Shown: piece after piece, positions 41,981-51,047 of the stretch
Position numbering within the stretch: position 1 is the first letter of the stretch
How the letters are laid out: each line of letters starts with the position of its first letter
Source of the DNA: Litchfieldia alkalitelluris
GTDB taxonomy: Bacteria; Bacillota; Bacilli; Bacillales; Salisediminibacteriaceae
Reading direction: 5' to 3'
Assembly: GCF_002153425.1 (NCBI RefSeq)
Contig: NZ_KZ119600.1
Coordinates: forward strand, 2,345,920-2,409,919
DNA length: 64,000 nt
Program-made: the position numbers and the translations under genes
Notes under the pieces: generated by a model
The model's input: only the letters and a program-made list of their open reading frames with translations
Told to the model about the DNA's origin: nothing
The model's database searches: none

Positions 41981-42994
41981 ATGAAAGCAATTGTAATTAA
42001 AGAAATTGGTGGATTAGAGAATCTTGAGTTTAAAGAAGTACCACAACCTGAAGCTGATCCAAGGGAAGTAGTCGTTCAGCTAAAATTTGCTGGGATGAAC
42101 AGACGTGATGTATTTGTGAGGCAAGGACAATACCCAGGAGTTAAATATCCTTCTATCCCTGGGTCCGACGGTGCTGGGAATATATTCGCTATTGGGGAAG
42201 GGGTAACTGACTTTCAAATTGGAGACAGCGTTTTGATTAATCCTGCATTAAATTGGGGAGATAATCCTAGGTATCCAAGTAAAGAATTCTCCATTTTAGG
42301 GAATCCAGTAGATGGAACACATGCACAGTTTGTAAAAGTTCCTGTCGAAAATGTATATAAAAAACCAGACTTCTTATCATTAGAAGAAGCAGCCGCCATA
42401 CCACTAGGAGCTTTAACTGCTTATCGTGCCCTTTTTACAAGAGGGAAATTACAAGCAGGTGAAAATGTAGTAATTCCTGGTATAGGTGGGGGTGTAGCTA
42501 CTTTTCTACTACAAATGGCTGTTGCTAATGGCGCTAATGTATATGTTACATCAAGTGATGACAAGAAAATTGAAAAAGCAGTAAAACTCGGGGCAAAAGG
42601 TGGCGTAAATTATCGTACTTCTTCTAACTGGAGAAAAGAATTGAAATCCGTAATAGGAAATGGGGTCGACCTAAGTATTGATACCATTGGTGGAGATACG
42701 TTTAATGAGTTAGTTTCTTTAGCAAATCCCGGAAGCAGAATTGTTTCCTTTGGGGCAACTGCTGGAATTGTACCAAATTTATTAATGCCCATCGTCTTTT
42801 TAAAGCAACTTGATATTCTTGGAACAACTATGGGAACTCCAATTGAATTTAAAGAGATGCTCGAGTTTTATAAAAAGCATGAAATACATCCTGTTATCGA
42901 TTCAGTTATTCCATTACAAGATATTGCAAAAGCCCATTCTTTAATGGAGGATGGAAAACAGTTTGGAAAAATTGTACTCAAGATACCAGAATAG
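41981..42994 (+). CDS. medium-chain dehydrogenase/quinone oxidoreductase
   Basis: A 337-residue MDR-superfamily enzyme. The GroES-like N-terminal domain (about 1-140) has FAGMNRRDVFVRQGQYPG, and the Rossmann domain begins at GIGGGVATFLLQMA (about residue 167). The cysteines of the structural zinc lobe are absent and no catalytic zinc ligands are evident, which favours an NADPH:quinone or enoyl reductase over an alcohol dehydrogenase. The substrate is unknown. The start has GAGGTGAAC upstream. Confidence 0.87.
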   Translation: MKAIVIKEIGGLENLEFKEVPQPEADPREVVVQLKFAGMNRRDVFVRQGQYPGVKYPSIPGSDGAGNIFAIGEGVTDFQIGDSVLINPALNWGDNPRYPSKEFSILGNPVDGTHAQFVKVPVENVYKKPDFLSLEEAAAIPLGALTAYRALFTRGKLQAGENVVIPGIGGGVATFLLQMAVANGANVYVTSSDDKKIEKAVKLGAKGGVNYRTSSNWRKELKSVIGNGVDLSIDTIGGDTFNELVSLANPGSRIVSFGATAGIVPNLLMPIVFLKQLDILGTTMGTPIEFKEMLEFYKKHEIHPVIDSVIPLQDIAKAHSLMEDGKQFGKIVLKIPE

Positions 42995-43101
42995 GAGAAT
43001 TGTTATTCTACAACAATGACATACTAAATAAGCTGATTTCCATCAGATAATTAGAAGTGGCAATGGTCAAGTACTCTGGGCAGTCGAGAACATACAATTA
43101 G

Positions 43102-43136
43102 AAATAAATCCTCCTTTTATTAGGGTGGTTTATTTT
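43102..43136 (+). terminator. terminator upstream of the PRPP synthetase gene
   Basis: AATAAATCCTCC pairs with GGGTGGTTTATT with one mismatch and wobble pairs, followed by T-rich sequence. It may end the quinone oxidoreductase transcript. A -10 box TATAAT lies downstream at 43186-43191. Confidence 0.7.
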
Positions 43137-43278
43137 TATTTCATACAAATATCTACAAATTATTTTAAACTTTACGTACAACTGTTATAATTTATATGTA
43201 TGTTTACTTTAATCAAGCAGTTAATAACAGAATACATATTTGTAGGTTATTTTAATTGATCTATTTGGAGGCGTCCGT

Positions 43279-44238
43279 ATGTTAGGAAACAGAGATACAT
43301 CTAATATGAAGATTTTTGCTTTAAACTCGAATAAACCCCTTGCAAATGAAATTGTACAACACCTTGGTATTGAATTGGGTAAAAGTTCAGTGAAACAATT
43401 TAGTGACGGTGAAATCCAAATGAATATTGAGGAAAGTATCCGAGGCTATGACGTTTATTTAATTCAAACCACTGCTCAACCAGGTAATGACTACTTAATG
43501 GAATTACTCATCATGATTGATGCATTAAAGCGTGCTTCTGTAAAGACTATAAATTGCGTAATTCCTTATTTTGGGTACTCTCGACAAGATCGAAAGGCAA
43601 GATCTCGAGAGCCAATCACAGCAAAATTAATTGCTAACCTTTTAGAAACTGCAGGGGCGCATAGAGTAATTACAGTTGATCTTCATGCACCTCAAGTTCA
43701 AGGTTTCTTTAATATTCCTGTGGACCAGCTTCTTGCAATCCCTACATTATCAGAATACTTTATTAAAAAAGAATTAAAAGATATTGTTGTTGTTGCACCT
43801 GAAAATAATGGGGTAGTCAGGGCAAGAAAGTTTGCTAATACTTTAGATGCTCCACTCGCATTGATTGATCGCAATCGTAGATCTAGCTCTAATTTCCACC
43901 AATCTACAGATATAATGGGGGAAGTAGCAGGAAAAACTGCAATCATTATTGATGACATGGTAGACACGGCACGAACGGTAACCTCTGCTGCAAAAGCACT
44001 AATTGAAAAGGGAGCAGTCGAAGTTTATGGTTGCTGTACTCACCCTGTATTGTCAGATCCCGCTGTAGAAAGAATACAGGAATCAGAAATAATTGAACTT
44101 GTTACAACAAATACATTGGATTTACCCGAAAGAAAACGAATTGATAAAATTACGACGTTATCTATTGCTAAGCCTTTAGCCGAAATGATTATGAAAGTAC
44201 AAAATAATGAATCGGTTAGTACCTTATTTGATTCTTAA
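43279..44238 (+). CDS. prs: ribose-phosphate pyrophosphokinase
   Basis: A 319-residue PRPP synthetase. The ATP site region has [16 protein letters not shown], the catalytic flexible loop lies near residue 200 ([11 protein letters not shown]), and the PRPP-binding signature is [12 protein letters not shown]. It makes PRPP from ribose 5-phosphate and ATP for purine, pyrimidine, His and Trp synthesis. Housekeeping prs in Bacillus normally lies beside glmU (gcaD), which is absent here, and the usual K-R-R-x in the loop reads RNRRSSS. This is therefore probably a second, divergent copy. GGAGGCG precedes ATG 43279, and a terminator follows. Confidence 0.9.
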   Translation: MLGNRDTSNMKIFALNSNKPLANEIVQHLGIELGKSSVKQFSDGEIQMNIEESIRGYDVYLIQTTAQPGNDYLMELLIMIDALKRASVKTINCVIPYFGYSRQDRKARSREPITAKLIANLLETAGAHRVITVDLHAPQVQGFFNIPVDQLLAIPTLSEYFIKKELKDIVVVAPENNGVVRARKFANTLDAPLALIDRNRRSSSNFHQSTDIMGEVAGKTAIIIDDMVDTARTVTSAAKALIEKGAVEVYGCCTHPVLSDPAVERIQESEIIELVTTNTLDLPERKRIDKITTLSIAKPLAEMIMKVQNNESVSTLFDS

Positions 44239-44250
44239 ATTATTTTTGTT

Positions 44251-44282
44251 TGGCGTTCTTATAAAAGGACGCCATATTTTTA
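44251..44282 (+). terminator. terminator of the PRPP synthetase gene
   Basis: TGGCGTTCTT pairs with AAGGACGCCA around ATAA, followed by a T-rich tail. Confidence 0.88.
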
Positions 44283-44465
44283 TTTGTCTATACTTAATTT
44301 ACAAATCTTGTGTTGGTAATAGCTTCAGTCCATTTGCTTTTCGCCGGAATAGCCGGAATAGATAATACTTCTTGTCCTTTTTAGCAGGAATATTGATGAT
44401 CATGTTGAATTAGAGTAAGAAGTGAATGAAGTGAATTCCACTTGAGAATTGAGGGGGGAATGAGG

Positions 44466-45686
44466 ATGAATGAAAAAGAGGATGTTCTACAAACAATTAT
44501 TGATTTTACTGAAGGCATGATAATTAGAAGAAATACTGATGCTGATCGAACGTGGTATTACATTTTAAAGGGATTCTTTGAATATATACAAGAGGAGAAC
44601 ACAACAGGTTATCCTCACTATACCGAGAATACAATAAATTCATACTTAAATTACTTAGCTGAAAAAGAGAATAGTCCTTTCTTAGTAAATAGACAGAAAG
44701 ATATTATAATTTCATTTTCAAAGTACATAAACAAATCAATAGATCCGGAAAAAATTAAGAATCCTAAGGTTACCATGGAAATCCCTTTATTAGTAGAAGA
44801 GGCTGATATTAATGACACAGAAAACTTACTATATCAACAAGTGAGTAGAATTAGGGACGAGGTAAAAAAAGTTAATCAGCCAACGTACGACTTGTTACCT
44901 ACAATTCCTTACGAGAAATTTCGAGATGGTATGCGTAATTACTTAATTTTTCGCTTGATTATTGAGACAGGAGTAGATGACAAGGATATACTGCAATTAA
45001 ACATAGATTCTTTGTATGATAATTCAATTCGTCTAAATAATAAAAAGATACCATTACAGCCTTATACCATAGAATTGTTGAAAGAATATATTTCTTTTCG
45101 CAAGGAATATGACAAATGGATTTTTGAGCAAAAACTTATTCAAGATGTAAATTTTGCAGGAAAAAGGATTAATGAATTAGTTACCGACGATGAGATGAAA
45201 CATTTTTTTACCCTTACTCTGCAAGAAAAGTTGGGTGAAATTGAAGATCAATTGACAAAACAATTAATGATTGAAGAAAATATTCAAGAATTAGAAGATA
45301 TAGACGACGAAAAGTTGGAAAAGGAAATCGAAGCATTGGAGACAGATGCTGACCACATAGCAGCAAAAATAAATGAGATGAAAAAAATAATCGTCTTTGA
45401 AAGAAAAATAGCTGATTATGAATTTAATGATGCACTATTTATAATTAATAATTTGCGAGTTACAAGTAATTTCATAACTGAAACGATGAAAAAGGAAGCC
45501 TTCCCTATTCCACTTTTACAAAACACAGCCTATAAAAGGTGGGAAGATGCTGGACTAAAAGCGACAAGAATCAAAAAGACTTACATAAGTTCAGACAATA
45601 TTGAAAAAGACAACGAGGAACACAAAAGGATATTAGAATCAGGATTTGTGCTTCCAAAACGTTCTTTCGAATATAGAGGAGAATGA
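44466..45686 (+). CDS. tyrosine-recombinase-like protein lacking catalytic residues
   Basis: A 406-residue protein. Residues 1-110 resemble the SAM-like core-binding domain of phage integrases. Residues 155-215 resemble the first part of the catalytic domain: LIFRLIIETGVDDKDILQLN corresponds to the T-G-x-R-x-S-E box and KKIPLQPYTIELLKEYI to the strand and helix that follow. The catalytic arginine is replaced by Asp, and no H-x-x-R box or active-site Tyr is seen. From about 225 to 330 there is a Glu-rich coiled coil instead. It may bind DNA or protein without cutting. ATG 44466 has GGGGGG seven bases upstream. The next gene overlaps the stop region. Confidence 0.55.
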   Translation: MNEKEDVLQTIIDFTEGMIIRRNTDADRTWYYILKGFFEYIQEENTTGYPHYTENTINSYLNYLAEKENSPFLVNRQKDIIISFSKYINKSIDPEKIKNPKVTMEIPLLVEEADINDTENLLYQQVSRIRDEVKKVNQPTYDLLPTIPYEKFRDGMRNYLIFRLIIETGVDDKDILQLNIDSLYDNSIRLNNKKIPLQPYTIELLKEYISFRKEYDKWIFEQKLIQDVNFAGKRINELVTDDEMKHFFTLTLQEKLGEIEDQLTKQLMIEENIQELEDIDDEKLEKEIEALETDADHIAAKINEMKKIIVFERKIADYEFNDALFIINNLRVTSNFITETMKKEAFPIPLLQNTAYKRWEDAGLKATRIKKTYISSDNIEKDNEEHKRILESGFVLPKRSFEYRGE

Positions 45687-45688
45687 AT

Positions 45689-46039
45689 ATGGAAAATCCA
45701 CATTATGTAGCATTAACGATTGCAATTGGAATATTAATTCTTGGTGAACTACTACTTTGGCGGTTTCCTAAAAAACCATTTATAAAATATATCCCAAGTA
45801 TTCTTGGAATGATAGGAAGTATTGTATTTGCTGTTATAACCTATCAAAGAATTCCACTGTTCGGAGATTATATTCATTATTTATTTTTTTCTGTCGTCCT
45901 TTTCTGTTTATCTGGAATTATCTCTGTCATCATGTCTGCAAGAAAGCCATTTAAGTTTTTACTGAACAAAACTGAAGGGCAACATGATGAGGAGGTAGGT
46001 AATGAAAATGAAGAAGATGAGAACACATTACATTCATAA
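45689..46039 (+). CDS. three-span membrane protein with acidic tail, unrecognised
   Basis: A 116-residue protein with membrane segments at about 4-24, 36-56 and 65-85 and an acidic C-terminal tail (HDEEVGNENEEDENTLHS). ATG 45689 has GAGGAG seven bases upstream; the ATG at 45683 is too close to it. The gene begins three bases after the stop of the recombinase-like gene, so the two are probably translated together and may work together. No family is recognised. Confidence 0.6.
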   Translation: MENPHYVALTIAIGILILGELLLWRFPKKPFIKYIPSILGMIGSIVFAVITYQRIPLFGDYIHYLFFSVVLFCLSGIISVIMSARKPFKFLLNKTEGQHDEEVGNENEEDENTLHS

Positions 46040-46056
46040 TTAAAATAAATACTTCA

Positions 46057-46090
46057 AAACATGTGCTATTTAAAATTGCACATGTTTTTT
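46057..46090 (+). terminator. terminator before the germinant receptor operon
   Basis: AAACATGTGC pairs perfectly with GCACATGTTT around an 11-base loop, followed by T. Confidence 0.9.
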
Positions 46091-46158
46091 GTCGTTGGAT
46101 AGCCAAGGCAAATATTGGGTACGTTAACAATTAATGATGATGTTATGGAGTGTAGATT

Positions 46159-47655
46159 ATGAGCAAAGAACACACGAAAGAAAATAAGTTACTTTCAATT
46201 AATTTAAATGAAAACATTAACTTACTGAAAAAACAACTGAGCAAAAGCTCTGATATAACATTCCGTAAACTTCATATTGGAAACCAAAGTGGTTATTTAA
46301 TTTTTGTTAATGGTCTGATTGATACAAATGGAATACAAGTTCATGCCTTACAACAACTGATGGAGTATGAAGGTTCTTCCTTGTCACCTGAGCAGATTGA
46401 AGAAAAAATCATCTCAATTTCTGAAATCTCGCTCGTTTCTACAATAGAAGAATCTATTGGTAATATTCTAGATGGAAACGCCATATTTCTTGTTGAATAT
46501 TTGAATAAAGCATTTGTGTTAGATGCAAAATCCTTTGAAACACGCTCCATTTCTGAACCAGAGACAGAGTCAAGTATACGTGGACCTAGGGAAGGGTTTA
46601 ACGAGAATTTAGGTACAAGTTTATCTTTATTACGTAGAAAAATAAGGTCCAAGAATTTAAAAGTGTTAAATAAAAAGATAGGAGAAGAAACCCAAACTAA
46701 TGTGGCTATTGCATATATGGAGGGGATCGTTAATGATGACCTCGTAATAGAAGTAGAGAAAAGACTGGATGATATTAATATAGATGGAATATTAGAAAGT
46801 GGGTATATAGAAGAATTAATAGAAGACAATCCGTCCAGTCCTTTTCCACAAATCCAAACAACTGAACGTCCTGATACAGTTGCAGCTAATCTACTAGAGG
46901 GTAGAGTTTCTATTCATGTTGATGGAACACCTTTTGCTCTTATTGTTCCAGTTACATTTTGGCAAATGCTTCAAGCAAGTGAAGATTATTACGAGCGGTT
47001 TTATATAAGTACATTTCTACGCTGGATTAGGTTAATCTTTTTATTTATAGCATTATTTTTACCCGCTCTCTATATTGCCTTAACTACTTTTCATCATGAA
47101 ATGCTCCCTACAAATCTGATTTACAGTTTTGCAGCTGCTCGGGAAGCTATACCCTTCCCTGCTCTAGTTGAGGCATTAATTATGGAAATTTCATTTGAAG
47201 CACTCAGAGAAGCTGGAGTGAGGCTACCAAAAACAATAGGACAAGCTGTTAGTATTTTAGGGGCACTTGTAATTGGAACCGCCGCAGTAGAAGCAGGAAT
47301 TGTATCTGCTCCTATGGTAATAGTTGTATCCATGACTGGGATTGCCTCTTTCACTATACCAAGGTTTACTATGGCAATAACTATTCGACTCTTAAGATTT
47401 CCTTTAATGATATTGGCTTCGATTTTCGGCTTATTTGGTATCGTTGTTGGCTTTGTCATTATATCCATCCACCTTATGAAACTAAGATCTTTTGGTATTC
47501 CATATTTAACACCAGTATCACCACTTTCTGTTGGAGAGCTAAAAGATGTTTTCATCCGTATGCCATGGTGGTCTATGCGAAATAGACCACAACATGTTGT
47601 TGGTGGGAACTTAAGGCGTGAGGAAAATAACCTCGCACCAGAAGCAAAAAAATAA
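46159..47655 (+). CDS. germinant receptor A subunit (GerA family)
   Basis: A 498-residue A subunit of a GerA-type nutrient receptor. The N-terminal hydrophilic domain (about 1-285) contains IRGPREGFNENLGTSLSLLR, the family signature. Five or six membrane segments follow (about 290-450, with LPALYIALTTFHHEMLP). A short Arg/Asn-rich tail ends the protein. Recent work on GerAA shows that such subunits form oligomeric ion channels in the spore inner membrane. It is the first of four genes of one operon, expressed presumably in the forespore. GGAGTGTAG precedes the start, at a somewhat short distance. Confidence 0.94.
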   Translation: MSKEHTKENKLLSINLNENINLLKKQLSKSSDITFRKLHIGNQSGYLIFVNGLIDTNGIQVHALQQLMEYEGSSLSPEQIEEKIISISEISLVSTIEESIGNILDGNAIFLVEYLNKAFVLDAKSFETRSISEPETESSIRGPREGFNENLGTSLSLLRRKIRSKNLKVLNKKIGEETQTNVAIAYMEGIVNDDLVIEVEKRLDDINIDGILESGYIEELIEDNPSSPFPQIQTTERPDTVAANLLEGRVSIHVDGTPFALIVPVTFWQMLQASEDYYERFYISTFLRWIRLIFLFIALFLPALYIALTTFHHEMLPTNLIYSFAAAREAIPFPALVEALIMEISFEALREAGVRLPKTIGQAVSILGALVIGTAAVEAGIVSAPMVIVVSMTGIASFTIPRFTMAITIRLLRFPLMILASIFGLFGIVVGFVIISIHLMKLRSFGIPYLTPVSPLSVGELKDVFIRMPWWSMRNRPQHVVGGNLRREENNLAPEAKK

Positions 47656-47675
47656 TCTGATGGAGTGTAAACTCG

Positions 47676-48845
47676 ATGAGAAAAGTTTTAATGTATTTTT
47701 TAATTGTTAATGCCACGCTGGTTCATACTGCTTGTTGGGACAGGGTAGAATTAAATGATATTGCTCTAGTATCAGGAACTTCCGTCGATTTGATTGGTGA
47801 TAAGGAATATCAAATCGGACTTCTTATACCTTTACCTAGTCAGCTTGGAGGAGCAGGTAGTGAAGGTGGAGGGGGAGGAACAGCTGGTGATCAAGCTTTC
47901 TATGTTGATTCTGAAACTGGAAGGACAAATCGGGAAGCGTTGAATAGGCTGCAAAATCGTATGTCAAGGACGATATCATTAGGTCATAGAAGAATTGTAA
48001 TTGTTGGTCAAGAGCTTGCTAAGAATGGAATAAGTAACTCGCTAGATACGATTACAAGACAACGAGAATCGAGATTATCAACGTTACTTCTCATTGCTAG
48101 GGGAGAGGCAATCGACGTTCTAAATGCTTCGCCACACTTGGAGCAGTTTTCCAGTGAAGCTGTGCGTGAACTATCAGTTCGTTATTATTGGCAATCTGCT
48201 AGAGACTTCTATTATGAATTATATTTAGAAGGTAAAGACCCATTTATCCCGATAGCTGACATAGTAAAAAATAAAAATAACGCACCTGAATTTCAAAGTG
48301 AACAAATTGAAATACGTGCAGTCGGGATTTTCAAGGACGATAAATTAAATTATATTACAAATGAGGATCAAAGTTTAGGTGTCTTATGTATTAATGAAAG
48401 AATGGCTGGAAATGAAGTAATCATACCAATTACTGATGAAGATCAGCTTTCAGCAGAAGTATTAGAGCAAAGCACCTCTATTGATTATACAATTGAAAAT
48501 GATCGACCAAAATTTGAAGTCACAGTGGAGGCAAGTGGCTCAGTCATTGAGAATGAGGCGAATCTTAACTTAGAAAACCCTGATGCTTTACAACAAGTAG
48601 AAGAAAAGATGAATGAGCAAATTGAAACATGGGTTCTTTCTGTAATTGAAAAAAATTTAGAAAATAGTATTGATACTTTCGGGTTTGGAGCTTTAGTTTC
48701 AAGAAAAGAACCAAAGTTGTGGGACAAGTGGAGGAAAGACTGGAGAGATATGCTTCCAAATTTGGACGTAGAAATCACAATTGATGGTCGTCTTCAAACT
48801 CCAGGATTTGTAGGACAATCTATTGGTAGGGAAAGTGAGGATTAA
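47676..48845 (+). CDS. germinant receptor C subunit (Ger(x)C lipoprotein)
   Basis: A 389-residue lipoprotein. The signal peptide ends VHTACWDRVELND, with the lipid-attached cysteine and the C-W-D-x-x-E-L-N-D signature of GerC proteins. The three-domain body follows, with MSRTISLGHRRIVIVGQELA and RESRLSTLLLIARGEA. The C-terminal third has the usual DTFGFG.L motif. A Gly-rich insert (GGAGSEGGGGGTAGD) lies after residue 55. It works with the A and B subunits on the outer face of the spore inner membrane and needs diacylglyceryl modification. The gene follows the A gene by 20 bases. Confidence 0.94.
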   Translation: MRKVLMYFLIVNATLVHTACWDRVELNDIALVSGTSVDLIGDKEYQIGLLIPLPSQLGGAGSEGGGGGTAGDQAFYVDSETGRTNREALNRLQNRMSRTISLGHRRIVIVGQELAKNGISNSLDTITRQRESRLSTLLLIARGEAIDVLNASPHLEQFSSEAVRELSVRYYWQSARDFYYELYLEGKDPFIPIADIVKNKNNAPEFQSEQIEIRAVGIFKDDKLNYITNEDQSLGVLCINERMAGNEVIIPITDEDQLSAEVLEQSTSIDYTIENDRPKFEVTVEASGSVIENEANLNLENPDALQQVEEKMNEQIETWVLSVIEKNLENSIDTFGFGALVSRKEPKLWDKWRKDWRDMLPNLDVEITIDGRLQTPGFVGQSIGRESED

Positions 48846-48853
48846 CAACGATT

Positions 48854-49075
48854 ATGCTTGAATTAGTCTTTATCTGGGGCATTTTAATAATATCTGTTTT
48901 TATTGCTAGAAAACAGTTGAAGGAGAATAAAAAGGAAGCAATTGTTTTTTTGCTTTGTTGCGCTTTTACTGGAGGACTGTCCATTTCATTTTTATTTGAT
49001 CATTTACTTTATAGCTACGTAGATTTCCTTCAATATACATTCGGGAGGTTATCAAAGTTGGTGATTGGTTCATGA
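48854..49075 (+). CDS. germinant receptor D subunit (two-span small protein)
   Basis: A 73-residue protein with two membrane segments (about 2-18 and 27-50), lying between the C and B genes and overlapping the B gene by four bases. Size, topology and location match the D subunits described for some GerA-type receptors, which modulate receptor output. Similarity at sequence level is low in general, so the call rests on context. No strong ribosome-binding site is seen before ATG 48854 (TTAACAACGATT), so translation may depend on coupling to the C gene, whose stop is nine bases upstream. Confidence 0.72.
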   Translation: MLELVFIWGILIISVFIARKQLKENKKEAIVFLLCCAFTGGLSISFLFDHLLYSYVDFLQYTFGRLSKLVIGS

Positions 49076-50169
49076 AGTATCATATATCAAATCTCCAGAT
49101 TTCAGCATTAGTAGGGAACTATATCATAGCAGCAACCTTAATTACTGTCCCTCAAGCATTTATTGACTACGCTATGCAAAATACCTGGTTAGTTCCGCTC
49201 AATTTATTTCTGTTTAGCGTTATCTTTGTTAATTTTTTTCTAATAGGCTTTAAAAAGCTGAATCCATCCACTCAGATATGGGATAAAGATCTTTTATCAA
49301 GAGCAATATCATTTTTATTACTAATATTATTAGTACATATTATGGTTAGGGATTTAAGGATTATATCAGGGTTTACAAAAGAAGTCTTAATACCCATGAC
49401 ACCTCAATTTATTATCACCATGGTATTTATTTTTACTATTATGTATTTAGCTTGGTCTGGGATTGAAGTTATTGCTCGTTTTACAGAGCTATATTTTCTT
49501 TATTTTATTATTGTAGTTCTTTTTATACCATTTTCTTTGATAACGGAATTTGAATTTTCTAAATTCGAGCCAGTTCTTAGTTTTTCAGCTTTTCCTTCGA
49601 TTTTTCAAGCATCTTATATCGGTTTTGCATGGGTTGGTGAAATCATTGTCTTTATCCTTGTTATCTCTATGGTTAAACCTATAAAGAATACAAAAAAGTC
49701 ACTTATAATAGGAATTGGAGTTAGTATGTTTTTATTAACTTTACTTATCCTAGGTCAGGTTGGAGTATTGGGTGCAGAGCTAGTTAGGTATTTTATGTAC
49801 CCTACATATTCTCTTATCCAGCAAATAAGATTGACAGAGTTTATGGATAGGTTAGATTTAGTCTTAGTTGCATTTTATTATCCTACGATATTTGCAAAAT
49901 TGGCTTTTTCCCTGTATGGGATTAAAAGATGTGTTGAAATTCTATTTAATATAAAGACAAATCTGATCATCCTTCCGATTGGATTAACAATAGCCATTCT
50001 CTCTATCATGTTTTTTGAGAATAGAATCGAAAAGTTTAATTTCGAAGTGATCACCTGGTCTTCCCTTGGTTTATTTTTAGAAATGACAATTGCTTTGATG
50101 TTTGTTCTGTTAGTATATAAACGGAGAAAAAAAGATAAACCTTCATCAGAAAACCAAAATGTTGGCTAA
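49072..50169 (+). CDS. germinant receptor B subunit (GerB, APC-superfamily)
   Basis: A 365-residue protein with ten membrane segments, of the spore germination AB family (amino acid/polyamine transporter fold). It opens ISNLQISALVGNYIIAATLI and has QASYIGFAWVGEIIVFIL in the middle. By analogy with GerBB and Geobacillus GerAB it binds the nutrient germinant inside the transporter fold. Which nutrient is recognised cannot be read from sequence here. It is the last gene of the operon in order A-C-D-B, and its stop is followed six bases later by an R1 repeat fragment. Confidence 0.93.
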   Translation: MKYHISNLQISALVGNYIIAATLITVPQAFIDYAMQNTWLVPLNLFLFSVIFVNFFLIGFKKLNPSTQIWDKDLLSRAISFLLLILLVHIMVRDLRIISGFTKEVLIPMTPQFIITMVFIFTIMYLAWSGIEVIARFTELYFLYFIIVVLFIPFSLITEFEFSKFEPVLSFSAFPSIFQASYIGFAWVGEIIVFILVISMVKPIKNTKKSLIIGIGVSMFLLTLLILGQVGVLGAELVRYFMYPTYSLIQQIRLTEFMDRLDLVLVAFYYPTIFAKLAFSLYGIKRCVEILFNIKTNLIILPIGLTIAILSIMFFENRIEKFNFEVITWSSLGLFLEMTIALMFVLLVYKRRKKDKPSSENQNVG

Positions 50170-50175
50170 TCACAT

Positions 50176-50215
50176 TGTCGCACTTGTACCTTGCGTGAAA
50201 GCGAGTACCTGTATC
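50176..50215 (+). repeat. dispersed repeat family R1, fragment E
   Basis: TGTCGCACTTGTACC followed by GTGAAAGCGAGTACC matches the 3' end of the R1 copies at 2971 (reverse complement) and 38070. It lies six bases after the stop of the germinant receptor B gene. The remaining 60 bases up to the convergent gene hold nothing recognisable. Confidence 0.6.
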
Positions 50216-50276
50216 AAAAAATCAACATCAAGGTTTAACATAGCCAAATAATAATACCATTATCAAGGGTGACCTT

Positions 50277-50828
50277 TTATAGCACATAGTAGATCAATTT
50301 CGTAGTAAAATAAAAACTAATTGCTAATAAAAATGATATTTTGAAATTATCTCTTGCTGCAAAAAGATAGGAGACAATAAACATACTAAAAGATATAAAG
50401 GAATAGGCGAAATCTGTCATCCACAAATGTAATGACACATTATAATATTGGAAAACCATTGAAGTGATAAGAAGTATATTCGAATAGAACAAAACTGCTC
50501 CTAGCTTTTCAGTGTAATAAGACAAACTATTTTTATCAATGACTTTTGTCGCAATCCAGTTCATTAAAAGAATAACTGCACATAGTGGTAATAGATAAGA
50601 AACAGTAACTTTTATACTTTCAGTTAATTGAATGACGTACCATGGGTCTTCACTCATATGTAACAAACCTTGTAAAAGGGAATGTATAAAGATGAGACAT
50701 ACTAAAGAAATGATATTTATCAATCCAAAATGATGATAGCCCCGAAATTCCTTAGTAATGATGGTATCAGGGTTTTTTAAAAGCTGAAATGTATAATTCA
50801 TAAAGCTGTGTTTGTTTTCTTCCGTCAT
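50277..50828 (-). CDS. Yip1-domain membrane protein
   Basis: A 183-residue protein with about five membrane segments after a short cytoplasmic start that has FQLLKNPDTIITKEFR, a common opening of bacterial Yip1-domain proteins. The function of bacterial members is unknown. ATG 50828 is chosen over a TTG at 50843 because GAGGAG, seven bases upstream, lies inside the longer version. Confidence 0.7.
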   Translation of the reverse strand: MTEENKHSFMNYTFQLLKNPDTIITKEFRGYHHFGLINIISLVCLIFIHSLLQGLLHMSEDPWYVIQLTESIKVTVSYLLPLCAVILLMNWIATKVIDKNSLSYYTEKLGAVLFYSNILLITSMVFQYYNVSLHLWMTDFAYSFISFSMFIVSYLFAARDNFKISFLLAISFYFTTKLIYYVL

Positions 50829-51047
50829 CTTATATCTCCTCAATTCTCTAGCAATTCTTTTTATTACTAGATTTATATACTCGCAGAACTATTTTTATTC
50901 TTGAATTTTCATTAATCTATTAAATTATATATTGACCGTAATTTTATTATGTAAACTACTGCAATTTTACTTTGTTCGAACTTATTAAGTGGTTAGTATA
51001 TAATAGGGCAGTGGTATACAACACATTCATACATCTCGGAGGATACA

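Noticed and set aside
46341-46829. A 162-codon minus-strand frame opposite the germinant receptor A gene
   Set aside because: It is a shadow of the plus-strand codon pattern; it has no ribosome-binding site and a composition unlike real proteins (Ser/Ile-rich).
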